Numbered from the stretch's first letter, positions 25,530 to 32,787 are shown. The stretch is DNA of 64,000 nt from Pseudoxanthomonas yeongjuensis (GCF_010093345.1 NZ_PDWT01000003.1:62001-126000); one strand, 5' to 3'. Translations and numbers: made by a program. The notes: generated by a model not told the origin, from the sequence alone.

Positions 25530-26243
25530 ATGATGAACTGGCAAGACCTGCAGGAAGAAACCGCCGATCTATTCCGACAGCTTGGCTGTGCTGTTTCCGT
25601 GGAGCACAGCATTAGCGGTGCACGTGGCACGCATGTCGTGGATGTCTTCGTTGAGTTTAGATCGTTCGGGATACCGACCACATGGCTCATTGAGTGCAAG
25701 CACTGGAAAAGTAACGTCACTAAGGAAAAAGTCCTAGCACTTAAGGCAATCTCAGATGATCTAGGCGCTGACAGAGCAGTGATCGTTTCGACGTCAGGAT
25801 TTCAAGCCGGCGCCATCAAGTGCACTGAGAACACAAACATCACGCTTACCGATCTGGACGGGCTTCGCGAGCTAACAGCAGATCACGCAATCTCAATGTC
25901 GTTACTAGACCTTGAATCAAGAGGGTACAAGGTCAGGCATGGACTCAATTCTCTCTACAGAACTCATAAGCACGATAAGCATCACTGGTCTTCCAAGCCA
26001 GTACACGATTCTGTTGATGGCCGCGCGGTGATGACTTGCCTCGGCCAATTCTCATCGCTCCAGTACGGCTTTGAGAGAGCTCGATTGGGCACGCCACCGT
26101 ATAACTGCGGCTGGACGGAAGATGGAAATTCCGTAATTCGTACAGACGATCTACATGAGTTCATGGGCTATGCAAATCAAATTGTTGCTGCCGGGGAACT
26201 ACTTCTTGAGCAACAGCTTCAGGCTATCAAGGGTGACGCCTAA
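25530..26243 (+). CDS. Cassette 3: Mrr-like restriction endonuclease-fold protein
   Basis: A 237-residue protein. Residues 1-120 match the Mrr/PD-(D/E)xK nuclease fold: an N-terminal helix ('WQDLQEETADLFRQLGC'), catalytic Asp38 in 'THVVDVFVEF', and E55-C-K57 in 'WLIECKHWK', followed by 'KALAL'-type helices and 'RAVIVSTSGFQAGAIKCTEN'. The C-terminal ~115 residues ('LESRGYKVRHGLNSLYRTHKHDKHHW...') match nothing I know and may be the target-sensing part. The family cleaves modified or foreign DNA. The stop codon TAA lies inside the attC core. Defence is the likely role but is inferred. Confidence 0.8.
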   Translation: MMNWQDLQEETADLFRQLGCAVSVEHSISGARGTHVVDVFVEFRSFGIPTTWLIECKHWKSNVTKEKVLALKAISDDLGADRAVIVSTSGFQAGAIKCTENTNITLTDLDGLRELTADHAISMSLLDLESRGYKVRHGLNSLYRTHKHDKHHWSSKPVHDSVDGRAVMTCLGQFSSLQYGFERARLGTPPYNCGWTEDGNSVIRTDDLHEFMGYANQIVAAGELLLEQQLQAIKGDA

Positions 26244-26351
26244 CAATTCGTTCAAGCCTGACCCGCATCGGGGCGCCGCCTGGGTACTTTTCCGCTACGC
26301 TAGCACCCAGTCGCCATCCCGATGCGGGTCGGCTTAACTCAGGCGTTATAC
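26238..26351 (+). other. attC site of cassette 3
   Basis: R'' GCCTAAC, L'' AATTCGTTCAAGCC, L' TCGGCTTAACTCAGGCG, R' GTTATAC (26345-26351); 114 bp. Confidence 0.93.
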
Positions 26352-26365
26352 CCACGGGGAAGTTT

Positions 26366-27946
26366 ATGGCTAACAGAGCAAATCTCGTCAATCTTGATGC
26401 AATGATCACGCGCGAGGATTTCGCCGCCAAGTCATCGCAGACATCTCCGCATTACGACAAGCAAGACAAGATTTCAGTTCGTGACTTCACTGCGGATGGA
26501 CTTCTTGGCTCCCTGCTACGCAAGCCGGACTTTCAACGGGAAACCAATCACTGGACGCCGGAGCAAGTCGTCTCACTGCTTGAGTGTTACGTTGATGGCG
26601 ACCTGATCCCTTCGGTGATCCTCTGGCAATCCGAGATGGCAACATTTGTGATTGATGGCGGGCACCGCCTCAGTGTCTTGCGCGCTTGGATTGAGGACGA
26701 CTACGGAGACGGACACCTTTCACTCTCCTACTTCGGGACAGAACTTTCTAAAGAACAAAAGCGCGTAGCTCATCGCACGAGACAACTGGTCGAATCAAGA
26801 ATCGGGCGCTGGTCCACCTTACAGAAGAAAGCTAAGGATTCGCTTGCTGAAGAGGAGAAGAAGCGACTGCACATCATCTCAACGCGTGCGCTGCCGATTC
26901 AGTGGGTCAATGGAGACGTAGACAAGGCCGAAGCGTCATTCTTCAAAATCAACACAAAAGGGACGCCACTAGATAACATTGAAGAACTTCTGCTCAAGAA
27001 TCGTCACAAGCCGATAGCTATTGCAGCAAGAGCAATCATTCGCTCCGGCAAAGGACATAAATACTGGTCCAGCTTCGACGACGAGATTGCGGAGAAGATC
27101 GAACGCTCCGCAAAGCAAATCAATGAACTACTTTTTGATCCCGAGATCCAAAGCCCGATCAAAACGCTTGACCTTCCATTGGGCGGATCACGGGGCATGC
27201 GCACTGCAATTCAAACTCTTATTGACTTGTGCATCATTGCCAATCGCGACCAGAGCGGAAAGCCGGTCAAGCTAAGCGACACACTTGACGATAGTGATGG
27301 CAGCGGCACTCTCAAGGCTCTACAGAAGACAAAGTCGCTAGTAGAGAGAGTTACAGGCAACGCGCCTGGCAGCCTCGGTTTGCACCCCGCGATTTACTTC
27401 TACGGTCCGAGCGGAAGGCACTCCAGCTATATGTTCATGGGCACAATGGAATTGATTGCCAAGAAGGCCATCAATAACGACTCGGAGTTCTTCAAGAAGT
27501 TCACTAGTGTTCGCCGTGATCTAGAGAAGATCCTGATCGAGAAGAAGGACCTCCTGTCGACAATTATTCAGCGACACATCAGCGGCCGCCGCGTAAGCGT
27601 TCACGCTACCGTGCTCGAGTTCATCGTCAAAAAACTACGCGATGGACAGGTTCCGACCGACACAGACCTCGTCTCGATTGCCAATCTAGAGGGGAAGATT
27701 GTGGTCGGCACCCCGGCCACATCAGGAACCGAGTTCAGCGACGATGTGAAAAGCAAAGCTTTCATCGCATCAGCGATTAGCTCCGCACAACGCTGCACAG
27801 TTTGCGACGGATACCTAGACCCGACTAAGTCGGTATCTTACGACCACGTAAAGGACAAAAAGCTTGGCGGCATTGGGGACGTGGGCAATTGCGGTATGAC
27901 GCACCCATACTGCAATACCGGATACAAGAACGGCGGTGGGGCGTAA
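26366..27946 (+). CDS. Cassette 4: DUF262 / HNH-type nuclease (GmrSD-like)
   Basis: A 526-residue protein. The N-terminal DUF262 (ParB-like nucleotide-hydrolase fold) has 'FQRETNHW' (~56-63) and the signature 'IDGGHRLSVLRAW' (~96-108). Family members usually have DGQQR; here it is DGGHR. The C-terminus ends in an HNH-like zinc motif 'CTVCDGYLDP...SYDHVKDKKLGG...THPYCNTGYKN' (~483-522). DUF262-HNH proteins include type IV restriction enzymes such as GmrSD. A GGGGAA Shine-Dalgarno precedes the ATG, which is unusual among these cassettes. The stop codon lies within the attC. Confidence 0.85.
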   Translation: MANRANLVNLDAMITREDFAAKSSQTSPHYDKQDKISVRDFTADGLLGSLLRKPDFQRETNHWTPEQVVSLLECYVDGDLIPSVILWQSEMATFVIDGGHRLSVLRAWIEDDYGDGHLSLSYFGTELSKEQKRVAHRTRQLVESRIGRWSTLQKKAKDSLAEEEKKRLHIISTRALPIQWVNGDVDKAEASFFKINTKGTPLDNIEELLLKNRHKPIAIAARAIIRSGKGHKYWSSFDDEIAEKIERSAKQINELLFDPEIQSPIKTLDLPLGGSRGMRTAIQTLIDLCIIANRDQSGKPVKLSDTLDDSDGSGTLKALQKTKSLVERVTGNAPGSLGLHPAIYFYGPSGRHSSYMFMGTMELIAKKAINNDSEFFKKFTSVRRDLEKILIEKKDLLSTIIQRHISGRRVSVHATVLEFIVKKLRDGQVPTDTDLVSIANLEGKIVVGTPATSGTEFSDDVKSKAFIASAISSAQRCTVCDGYLDPTKSVSYDHVKDKKLGGIGDVGNCGMTHPYCNTGYKNGGGA

Positions 27947-28000
27947 CAATTCGTTCAAGTCGATGCCGCTTCGCGGCACGGCTTAAATCTGGCGCTAGGC
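27941..28000 (+). other. attC site of cassette 4 (short form)
   Basis: R'' GCGTAAC, L'' AATTCGTTCAAGTCG, a short central hairpin (ATGCCGCTTCGCGGCA), L' CGGCTTAAATCTGGC, R' GCTAGGC (27994-28000). At 60 bp it is about half the length of the first three; its R' has lost the GTT triplet (GCT), so it may recombine poorly. Confidence 0.85.
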
Positions 28001-28018
28001 CCGTAAAAAAACAAAATA

Positions 28019-28046
28019 CAGTGAGCGGATTTTTATCCGCTCACTG
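28019..28046 (-). terminator. Rho-independent terminator of the symE cassette gene
   Basis: A perfect 11-bp stem CAGTGAGCGGA / TCCGCTCACTG with a 6-nt loop. On the minus strand it is followed by a T-rich run. It lies 12 bp past the symE-like stop. Confidence 0.88.
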
Positions 28047-28057
28047 CATGGTTTGCA

Positions 28058-28279
28058 TTACTCTTCAACCACAATCGTGATACCGCGCCCTGTAACTTCG
28101 ACTCGTGCTTTCTGTCCAACCACAAAGCCTGCTGCCTGTAACCAGTCACCACTCAGGCGCAAGAGCGGAACCTGTCTTGGTCTGTAGCGGAGTTCGCTAT
28201 TTTTGTGCTGGCTCTCATAGTATTGATAGCCCACCTTCAAAACGCGCGGCTTGAGTAAAACTTTGGCCTGTTTAGCCAT
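28058..28279 (-). CDS. Cassette 5: SymE family type I toxin-like protein
   Basis: A 73-residue protein matching SymE-family toxins: 'PRVLKVGYQYYESQ' near the N-terminus, 'YRPRQVPLLRLSGDWLQAAGF' (written here in two parts: 'YRPRQVPLL' and 'RLSGDWLQAAGF'), then 'KARVEVTGRGITIVVEE'. SymE is an AbrB-fold, SOS-induced protein in E. coli, controlled by the cis antisense RNA SymR. It is encoded opposite to the other cassettes, with its own Shine-Dalgarno (AGGAG) and terminator, so it can be expressed without a cassette promoter. The ~260 nt upstream are highly structured (see separate entry). Confidence 0.85.
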   Translation of the reverse strand: MAKQAKVLLKPRVLKVGYQYYESQHKNSELRYRPRQVPLLRLSGDWLQAAGFVVGQKARVEVTGRGITIVVEE

Positions 28280-28542
28280 GGCAATCTCCTAGCATTCGTT
28301 GAGTAACCAACTTCGCCTCCTGTTGAGAGAGGCGGCCGGGTGCTTCAACACGGTACTAGGTCCGCCCGCAGATTTTCCCTTTCGGGTGTTGTATAGCTGC
28401 GCGCCACCCGGCCATAGGTGTAAAACCCTAGGCACAAAAAACCGCGTTGCTTTCGGGTGCGGCTGACCGCCTAGTAAAGGTGTGTTGAGCACCTGCAGAC
28501 AATCTATCGGCCTGCGGGCTCATGGTCAACTGGCAGGGGTGG
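28280..28542. other. Structured non-coding leader upstream of the symE-like gene
   Basis: About 260 bp with no supported protein gene. It contains nested inverted repeats: GGCCGGGTG (near 28333) with CACCCGGCC (near 28405), inside which AACAC pairs with GTGTT. On the minus strand a CCGC...GCGG hairpin is followed by TTTTTT (near 28440). This is where the SymR antisense RNA lies in the E. coli locus. A + strand antisense RNA from here is plausible but I cannot identify its promoter. Confidence 0.5.
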
Positions 28543-28678
28543 GCCTAACAACTCGTTCAAACCGAGGTTCCGAAGCTTAAGGCTAGCAAGTGAGCTCCTT
28601 GCACCACACACGGGCGCTGAAGCTTAGCAATTCCTTCAAGCCAAACCCGCATTGGACGGCTTAATTCAGGCGTTATCC
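28543..28678 (+). other. attC site of cassette 5 (possibly composite)
   Basis: R'' GCCTAAC and L'' AACTCGTTCAAACCGAG at the left; L' GGCTTAATTCAGGC and R' GTTATCC (28672-28678) at the right. Inside, 'GCAATTCCTTCAAGCC' at ~28626 repeats the L'' motif, so this may be two fused sites from a lost cassette or one attC with an enlarged centre. Confidence 0.75.
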
Positions 28679-28682
28679 ACCA

Positions 28683-28704
28683 TCGCGACTCACGTCGCTC
28701 CTAC
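28683..28704. repeat. Half REP element (GCGACTCACGTCGCTCCTAC arm only)
   Basis: Only one arm of the GCGACGTGAGTCGC family is present. It abuts the last attC core and supplies the TAG stop codon of the higA-like gene on the minus strand. Confidence 0.85.
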
Positions 28705-29006
28705 GCCGCGAATTGGCGCACCTTCCGCAGACTGTCCTTGATTTCGCGCTCGGCGATCTTGAGGTCGTAGCCGGACTGCAGGTTCAGCCAGAGTTGCGGG
28801 CTCTGGCCAAAGGCGCGACCGAACCGCAGCGCGAGATCTGCCGTCACCGGGCGCTCTTCGCGGACAACATGCGAAATGCGCATTGGCGAGACGTCGATAG
28901 CACGGGCGAAGGCCGCTCGGCTCATTCCGCGATCTTCGAGAATTTCCTGGAGGAATTCTCCGGGATGGATCGGTGGCATGCCGTTTTTGATAGCAGGGAT
29001 GGACAT
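28701..29006 (-). CDS. HigA family antitoxin-type protein, orphan
   Basis: A 101-residue HigA-like protein: 'PPIHPGEFLQEILEDRGMSRAAFARAIDVSPMRISHVVREERPVTADLALRFGRAF' (long family block) and 'SPQLWLNLQSGYDLKIAE'. In intact modules higB lies directly upstream; here the upstream 85 bp hold no toxin frame and then a REP begins, so higB is absent. The stop codon TAG is provided by a half REP, suggesting the 3' end was also altered. It flanks the cassette array on the right and could be a remnant of an unattached sixth cassette, but no attC lies beyond it. Confidence 0.88.
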   Translation of the reverse strand: MSIPAIKNGMPPIHPGEFLQEILEDRGMSRAAFARAIDVSPMRISHVVREERPVTADLALRFGRAFGQSPQLWLNLQSGYDLKIAEREIKDSLRKVRQFAA

Positions 29007-29092
29007 GATTCGATTCTCAAATCGGTGAATTTCTTCCCGACACCATGAACAATATTCATACGTGTTGCAATGGCGTCAATTGCAAGCTGCAC

Positions 29093-29155
29093 GCAGGAGC
29101 GACGTGAGTCGCGATTGACGGCCGCTTTATCCTTCGCGACTTACGTCGCTCCTAC
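29093..29155. repeat. REP-like palindrome, GCGACGTGAGTCGCGA family
   Basis: Imperfect copy (left end GCAGGAGCGACGTGAGTCGC; right arm GCGACTTACGTCGCTCCTAC) upstream of the higA-like gene. Confidence 0.85.
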
Positions 29156-29248
29156 GTCGCCCCACGGCTGGCGACCGATGAATTCCAAGTTGTTGATTGA
29201 GCTTGTTTCTCCCCCGATGAGAACGGTCGGCGCGATAATTTCCCCGCC

Positions 29249-30742
29249 ATGACCCTGCGCTGCCTCTTCGTCGACTTCAACTCGTTCTTCGCTTCGGTGG
29301 AGCAACAGGACAATCCTGCCCTGCGCGGCAAGCCGGTGGGCGTGGTGCCGGTGGTTGCGGCCACCACCTGTTGCATCGCCGCCAGCATCGAGGCCAAGAA
29401 GCAGTACGGCATCGGTACCGGCACGCCGGTTTGGGAAGCGCTGGACCGATGTCCGGATTTTGAGCTGGTCGAGGCGCGGCCGGCGCGTTATGTCGAAGTC
29501 CACCATCAACTGATGAACGCCATCGAGGACTGCATCCCCCATGCCAAGCCCGATTCCATCGATGAAGTGCCCTGCTATTTGATCGGCCGCGAACGCCAAC
29601 GCGGCAACGCCATCGTCATTGCGGAAAACATCAAGCGGCGGATCGCGAAGGAATTCGACTGGATCCGCTGCTCCATCGGCATCGCGCCCAACCGGTTCCT
29701 GGCCAAGACCGCTTCGGACATGCACAAACCCGACGGCCTGACCGTGCTGGAGATGGACGACCTGCCGCACAAGCTGCATGCGCTGGAATTGCGCGACTTC
29801 TGCGGCATCGGCCCGTCGATGGAACAGCGCCTGATCCACACCGGCATCCACACCGTGCAGCAACTCTGCGGCGCGACGCGCGAGCATCTGCGCGCGGCCT
29901 GGGGCAGCCGCGATGGCGAGCGCTTCTGGTTGCAACTGCGCGGCCAGGATGTGCCCGACCGCATCACCCAGCGCGGCTCGATCGGCCACTCGCACGTGCT
30001 GGGGCCGGAACTGCGCAGCTTCGAAGGCGCGCGCTCGGTGTTGTTCAAACTGCTGGCCAAGGCGGCGATGCGCCTGCGCAAGGATGGATTCCAGGCCAGC
30101 GGTCTGTCGATCCGGATCCGCTTCGTGGGCCTGGAGCACCGCTTCGAACGCGACCTGGCCTTCGCGCCGATCGACGATACGTCGACCTTCCTGCACCAGC
30201 TGGGCGAACAACTGGCGCAACTGGAAACCGCGATCCAGCGCGGACGCTGGAATCCACGACGCAACCCACCCTTGTCGGTGGCGGTCACCCTGGTCGGCCT
30301 GCAGCAGGGCGACAGCGTCACCGGGGACCTGATGGCCAATCGCCAGCGCGACCGCGACATGAGCCGCGTGGTCGACCGGATCAACCAGAAGTACGGCAAC
30401 AATTCGATCTATTTCGGCGCCATGCAGCACGCCCTGGCCCACGATGCGGCGCCGATGCGCATCCCCTTTTCGCAGATCCCGGAAACCGCGCGGGAGAAAG
30501 ACGTCGCCACCCACCGGAAAGGCAACGCACGGAAACCCGAAACCGCGGACGAGCTGTTCCTGAAGCGGGAACGCCAATTCAAGGTCCTGGCCGAGAACGC
30601 GCACCGCGAGGTGCAGAAGCGCAAGCGTCCTTCCGCGTCCGGCGACAAGGCCGAACCCTTCAAGGCCGGCGCGGGCGGCTGGAACCAGGCCAGGAAGCGC
30701 GACACCGAACCCGCGATCGGCGAAACCCGGCCCCTGTTCTGA
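29249..30742 (+). CDS. Y-family DNA polymerase (ImpB/MucB/SamB-type)
   Basis: A 497-residue translesion polymerase-like protein. It has the palm catalytic residues Asp9 ('LFVDFNSFFASVEQQ') and D105-E106 in 'DSIDEVPCYL'. Other blocks are 'CSIGIAPNRFLAKTASDM', 'LRDFCGIGPSMEQRL' (helix-hairpin-helix) and a little-finger domain up to ~400. The sequence after SIDE ('VPCYL' rather than 'AYLD') marks a branch distinct from DinB and UmuC. The C-terminal ~95 residues are basic and low-complexity, with no clear clamp-binding motif. I see no LexA-type operator upstream. Confidence 0.9.
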   Translation: MTLRCLFVDFNSFFASVEQQDNPALRGKPVGVVPVVAATTCCIAASIEAKKQYGIGTGTPVWEALDRCPDFELVEARPARYVEVHHQLMNAIEDCIPHAKPDSIDEVPCYLIGRERQRGNAIVIAENIKRRIAKEFDWIRCSIGIAPNRFLAKTASDMHKPDGLTVLEMDDLPHKLHALELRDFCGIGPSMEQRLIHTGIHTVQQLCGATREHLRAAWGSRDGERFWLQLRGQDVPDRITQRGSIGHSHVLGPELRSFEGARSVLFKLLAKAAMRLRKDGFQASGLSIRIRFVGLEHRFERDLAFAPIDDTSTFLHQLGEQLAQLETAIQRGRWNPRRNPPLSVAVTLVGLQQGDSVTGDLMANRQRDRDMSRVVDRINQKYGNNSIYFGAMQHALAHDAAPMRIPFSQIPETAREKDVATHRKGNARKPETADELFLKRERQFKVLAENAHREVQKRKRPSASGDKAEPFKAGAGGWNQARKRDTEPAIGETRPLF

Positions 30743-30777
30743 ACCGGGCCGGCTTGCCGATACACTAGGGAGCCCCT

Positions 30778-30936
30778 GAACAATTCGCTCTCGTCATGAC
30801 CAGCCATCCGGCTGTTGAAAGCCCCGCGAAGGCGGAAGTGCTTTTCAACGGCGCAAGCCGGTCAACCCAGCGTCTTTGCTTTCAATGGTTTGAAGTCACT
30901 GGGTCCCCGCCTTCGCGGGGATGACGAGAATTGTTC
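30778..30936. repeat. MITE-like palindromic element with GAACAATTC termini
   Basis: A ~159-bp element bounded by GAACAATTC (30778-30786) and GAATTGTTC (30928-30936), next to subterminal TCTCGTCATGAC / GATGACGAGA. Internal inverted arms CCCCGCGAAGGCGG (30822-30835) and CCGCCTTCGCGGGG (30907-30920) are perfect. It lies between the polymerase and DUF192 genes. Its core relates to the CCCGCGAAGGCGGG repeat at 36760. Confidence 0.85.
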
Positions 30937-30975
30937 ATGTCTTCCCTAAATCCTGTCTTTTGCCCGGAGCCTTCC

Positions 30976-31422
30976 ATGTCCGTATCGCGCCTGTTGCCAC
31001 TTGTCCTGTTGTCGTTGCTCAGCGGCTGCGCCAGCGCCGGCAGCTGGGTGGAGCTGGGCGGACAGCGCTACAAGGTGGAAGTCGCCGACGACGATGCCGA
31101 ACGCGCGCGCGGGCTGATGTTCCGCGACGAACTGGCGGCCGGCAGCGGCATGATCTTCATCCACGACCGCGAGGAGCCGCAGGCCTACTGGATGAAGAAC
31201 ACCAAGATCCCGCTGGACATCCTGTACTTCGACGACGCGCGCAAGCTGGTCGCGCAACAACGCGACGTGCCGCCCTGCTCCGCCGGCGACGCCTGCCCGC
31301 CCTACCCCAGCAATGCGCCCGCGCGCTACGTGCTGGAACTGAACGCCGGCGAGGCGGCGAAACTGAAGCTGGAGAATGGCGCCGAGCTCAAGCTGGGCGG
31401 TGGGATTCCCAAACTGCCATAG
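30976..31422 (+). CDS. DUF192 lipoprotein
   Basis: The start is ATG 30976 ('MSVSRLLPLVLLSLLSGC'), which gives a proper lipoprotein signal with acylated Cys18 and a CCGGAGCC upstream; the frame opens 15 codons earlier without support. The mature part is a DUF192 domain: 'ERARGLMFRDELAAGSGMIFIHD', 'AYWMKNTKIPLDILYF', 'VPPC...DACPPYPSN...ARYVLELNAG'. DUF192 proteins are small envelope beta-barrel-like domains of unknown function. 148 residues. Confidence 0.9.
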   Translation: MSVSRLLPLVLLSLLSGCASAGSWVELGGQRYKVEVADDDAERARGLMFRDELAAGSGMIFIHDREEPQAYWMKNTKIPLDILYFDDARKLVAQQRDVPPCSAGDACPPYPSNAPARYVLELNAGEAAKLKLENGAELKLGGGIPKLP

Positions 31423-31424
31423 CC

Positions 31425-31527
31425 TCTTGTGGGAGCGGCGTCAGCCGCGAAGGCGACCCTCCCGAAGCATCGATTCGCTATGGCGCCGGTGGGCTCTTGC
31501 TCGCGGCTGACGCCGCTCCCACAAGAG
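31425..31527. repeat. REP-like palindrome, GCGGCGTCAGCCGCGA family
   Basis: Extended ends CTCTTGTGGGAGCGGCGTCA / TGACGCCGCTCCCACAAGAG, downstream of the DUF192 gene. Confidence 0.95.
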
Positions 31528-31602
31528 CCCGAGGAACTCGCAGCGGAAAACCGCTCCTGCATCGGGCTTGATTGTGGTGGCGATCGGCGCCAATCTTGAG
31601 CC

Positions 31603-32448
31603 ATGGGGGAACGACTGACATTGCCGGACTGGAGTTCGCTGGCGGCGCAGGCCGACGAATCCGTGCCCCTGCTGGAAACCGCGTTGCTGATCGCGCGCGA
31701 CGAGTATCCCGGCCTCGACGCCGACCTCTACGACACCCTGGCGCAAAGCCACGCCGAACACCTGCGCCCGGAAATCGAGGCGATCGATGCCTGGCCGCTG
31801 AAGATGGCGGCGATCAACCGGCACCTGTTCGACGAACTGGGCTATACCGGCAACCATGACGAATATTACGATCCGCGCAACAGCTACCTGAACGAGGTGT
31901 TCGAGCGCCGGCTGGGCAATCCGATTTCACTGGCGATGGTGCAGATGGAAGTGGCACGCCGGCTGGGCGTGCCGTTGGACGGGGTGTCCTTCCCCGGGCA
32001 TTTCCTGGTGCGATTGCCGGTGGACGACGGCATCCTGGTGATGGATCCGTTCAACGGCGGCCGCCCGCTGGGCGCCGACGAGCTGCGCGAACGGGCCAAG
32101 CCGCACCTGGGCGGCGATATTCCCGACGACAACGCGCTGATGCACATCCTGGACCCGGCTTCTCACCGCGCCATCCTGATCCGCATGCTGCGCAACCTGC
32201 ATGGCGTGTATGCCGAACGCGACGAGTGGGATCGCGCCGCGCGCAGCGCCGACCGCGTGCTGAAGCTGTCGCCGGAACAACCCGAGGCGCTGCGCGATCG
32301 CGGCCTGGCCTACCTGAACATGGATCATCAGCACGGCGCACGCCATGACCTGGCCCGCTACCTGCAACTCGCGCCCGAGGCGGCCGATGCGGGCGCCATG
32401 CGCGAACGCCTGGTGGAATTGAACACCAGCCGGTCGCGGATGCACTGA
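31603..32448 (+). CDS. SirB1 family protein (transglutaminase-like plus TPR)
   Basis: A 281-residue protein with the SirB1 N-terminal transglutaminase-like domain: 'YDPRNSYLNEVFERRLGNPISLAMVQMEVARRLGVPLDGVSFPGHFLVRL' (signature block) and 'MDPFNGG'. Two C-terminal TPR-like repeats follow (~195-265: 'EWDRAARSADRVLKLSPEQPEAL', 'GARHDLARYLQLAPEA'). The catalytic Cys position is occupied by Ser ('PISLAMV'), as in much of the family, so enzymatic activity is unlikely. The role is unknown in bacteria generally. Confidence 0.9.
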   Translation: MGERLTLPDWSSLAAQADESVPLLETALLIARDEYPGLDADLYDTLAQSHAEHLRPEIEAIDAWPLKMAAINRHLFDELGYTGNHDEYYDPRNSYLNEVFERRLGNPISLAMVQMEVARRLGVPLDGVSFPGHFLVRLPVDDGILVMDPFNGGRPLGADELRERAKPHLGGDIPDDNALMHILDPASHRAILIRMLRNLHGVYAERDEWDRAARSADRVLKLSPEQPEALRDRGLAYLNMDHQHGARHDLARYLQLAPEAADAGAMRERLVELNTSRSRMH

Positions 32449-32451
32449 TCT

Positions 32452-32525
32452 GTAGGAGCGCCCCTTGGGCGCGATGCTCTTCTGCGATCTGGCCGGAAAG
32501 CATCGCGCCCAAGGGGCGCTCCTAC
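32452..32525. repeat. REP-like palindrome, GCGCCCCTTGGGCGCGATGC family
   Basis: Intact copy between the convergent SirB1-like and rubredoxin genes. Confidence 0.95.
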
Positions 32526-32528
32526 GGG

Positions 32529-32720
32529 TCAATCGACTTCGATCATCTCGAAATCGTCCTTGCCCACGCCGCAATCCGGGCAGGTCCAGGTGTCCGGGAT
32601 GTCCTTCCAGCGCGTGCCGGGCGCCAGCCCTTCCTCCGGCAGTCCCTTGGCCTCGTCGTAGATGAAGCCGCAGACGACGCACATCCAGGTCTGGTAGCGG
32701 GTGTCGGTGGCGTCGGTCAT
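32529..32720 (-). CDS. Rubredoxin
   Basis: A 63-residue protein beginning at ATG 32720 ('[20 protein letters not shown]'). Iron ligands are C14-x2-C17 ('CVVCG') and C47-x2-C50 ('CPDCG'). It is a one-electron carrier, typically for alkane hydroxylases, ROS detoxification or other redox partners; no such partner is adjacent. The frame extends upstream across the divergent thiE gene, but that is antisense noise. rubredoxin-thiE-hemL divergence is a familiar gammaproteobacterial neighbourhood. Confidence 0.97.
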   Translation of the reverse strand: MTDATDTRYQTWMCVVCGFIYDEAKGLPEEGLAPGTRWKDIPDTWTCPDCGVGKDDFEMIEVD

Positions 32721-32787
32721 CGGGGGATAATGTCGGGGAAGCGGGCCGCCATTGTCCCATTCCTCACCTCGCACCGGAAGTTTGCCG

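Larger units (their letters stand above)
24748..28678. mobile_element. Five-cassette integron-type array without integrase (CALIN)
   Basis: Five gene cassettes lie head to tail, each ending in an attC site. Each cassette's attC 5' core is complementary to that cassette's own 5' end, as expected for genuine cassettes: GTTAGGCCGC/GCGGCCTAAC, GTTAGAGGG/CCCTCTAAC, GTTAGGCGTCAC/GTGACGCCTAAC, and less perfectly for the last two. Approximate cassettes: 24749-25155, 25156-25518, 25519-26345, 26346-27994, 27995-28672. No tyrosine recombinase lies in the window and the left flank is a normal gene with a terminator, so the array is a CALIN. Cassette DNA is visibly more AT-rich than its flanks. Confidence 0.93.

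Noticed and set aside
28289..28492. 67-codon minus-strand frame upstream of symE
   Set aside because: No ribosome site or homology; the region is better explained as a structured RNA leader.
25045..28678. CRISPR array, because of the recurring ~30-bp blocks
   Set aside because: The repeats are spaced by gene-length DNA, occur as pairs with dyad symmetry and obey attC rules; no spacers and no cas genes.
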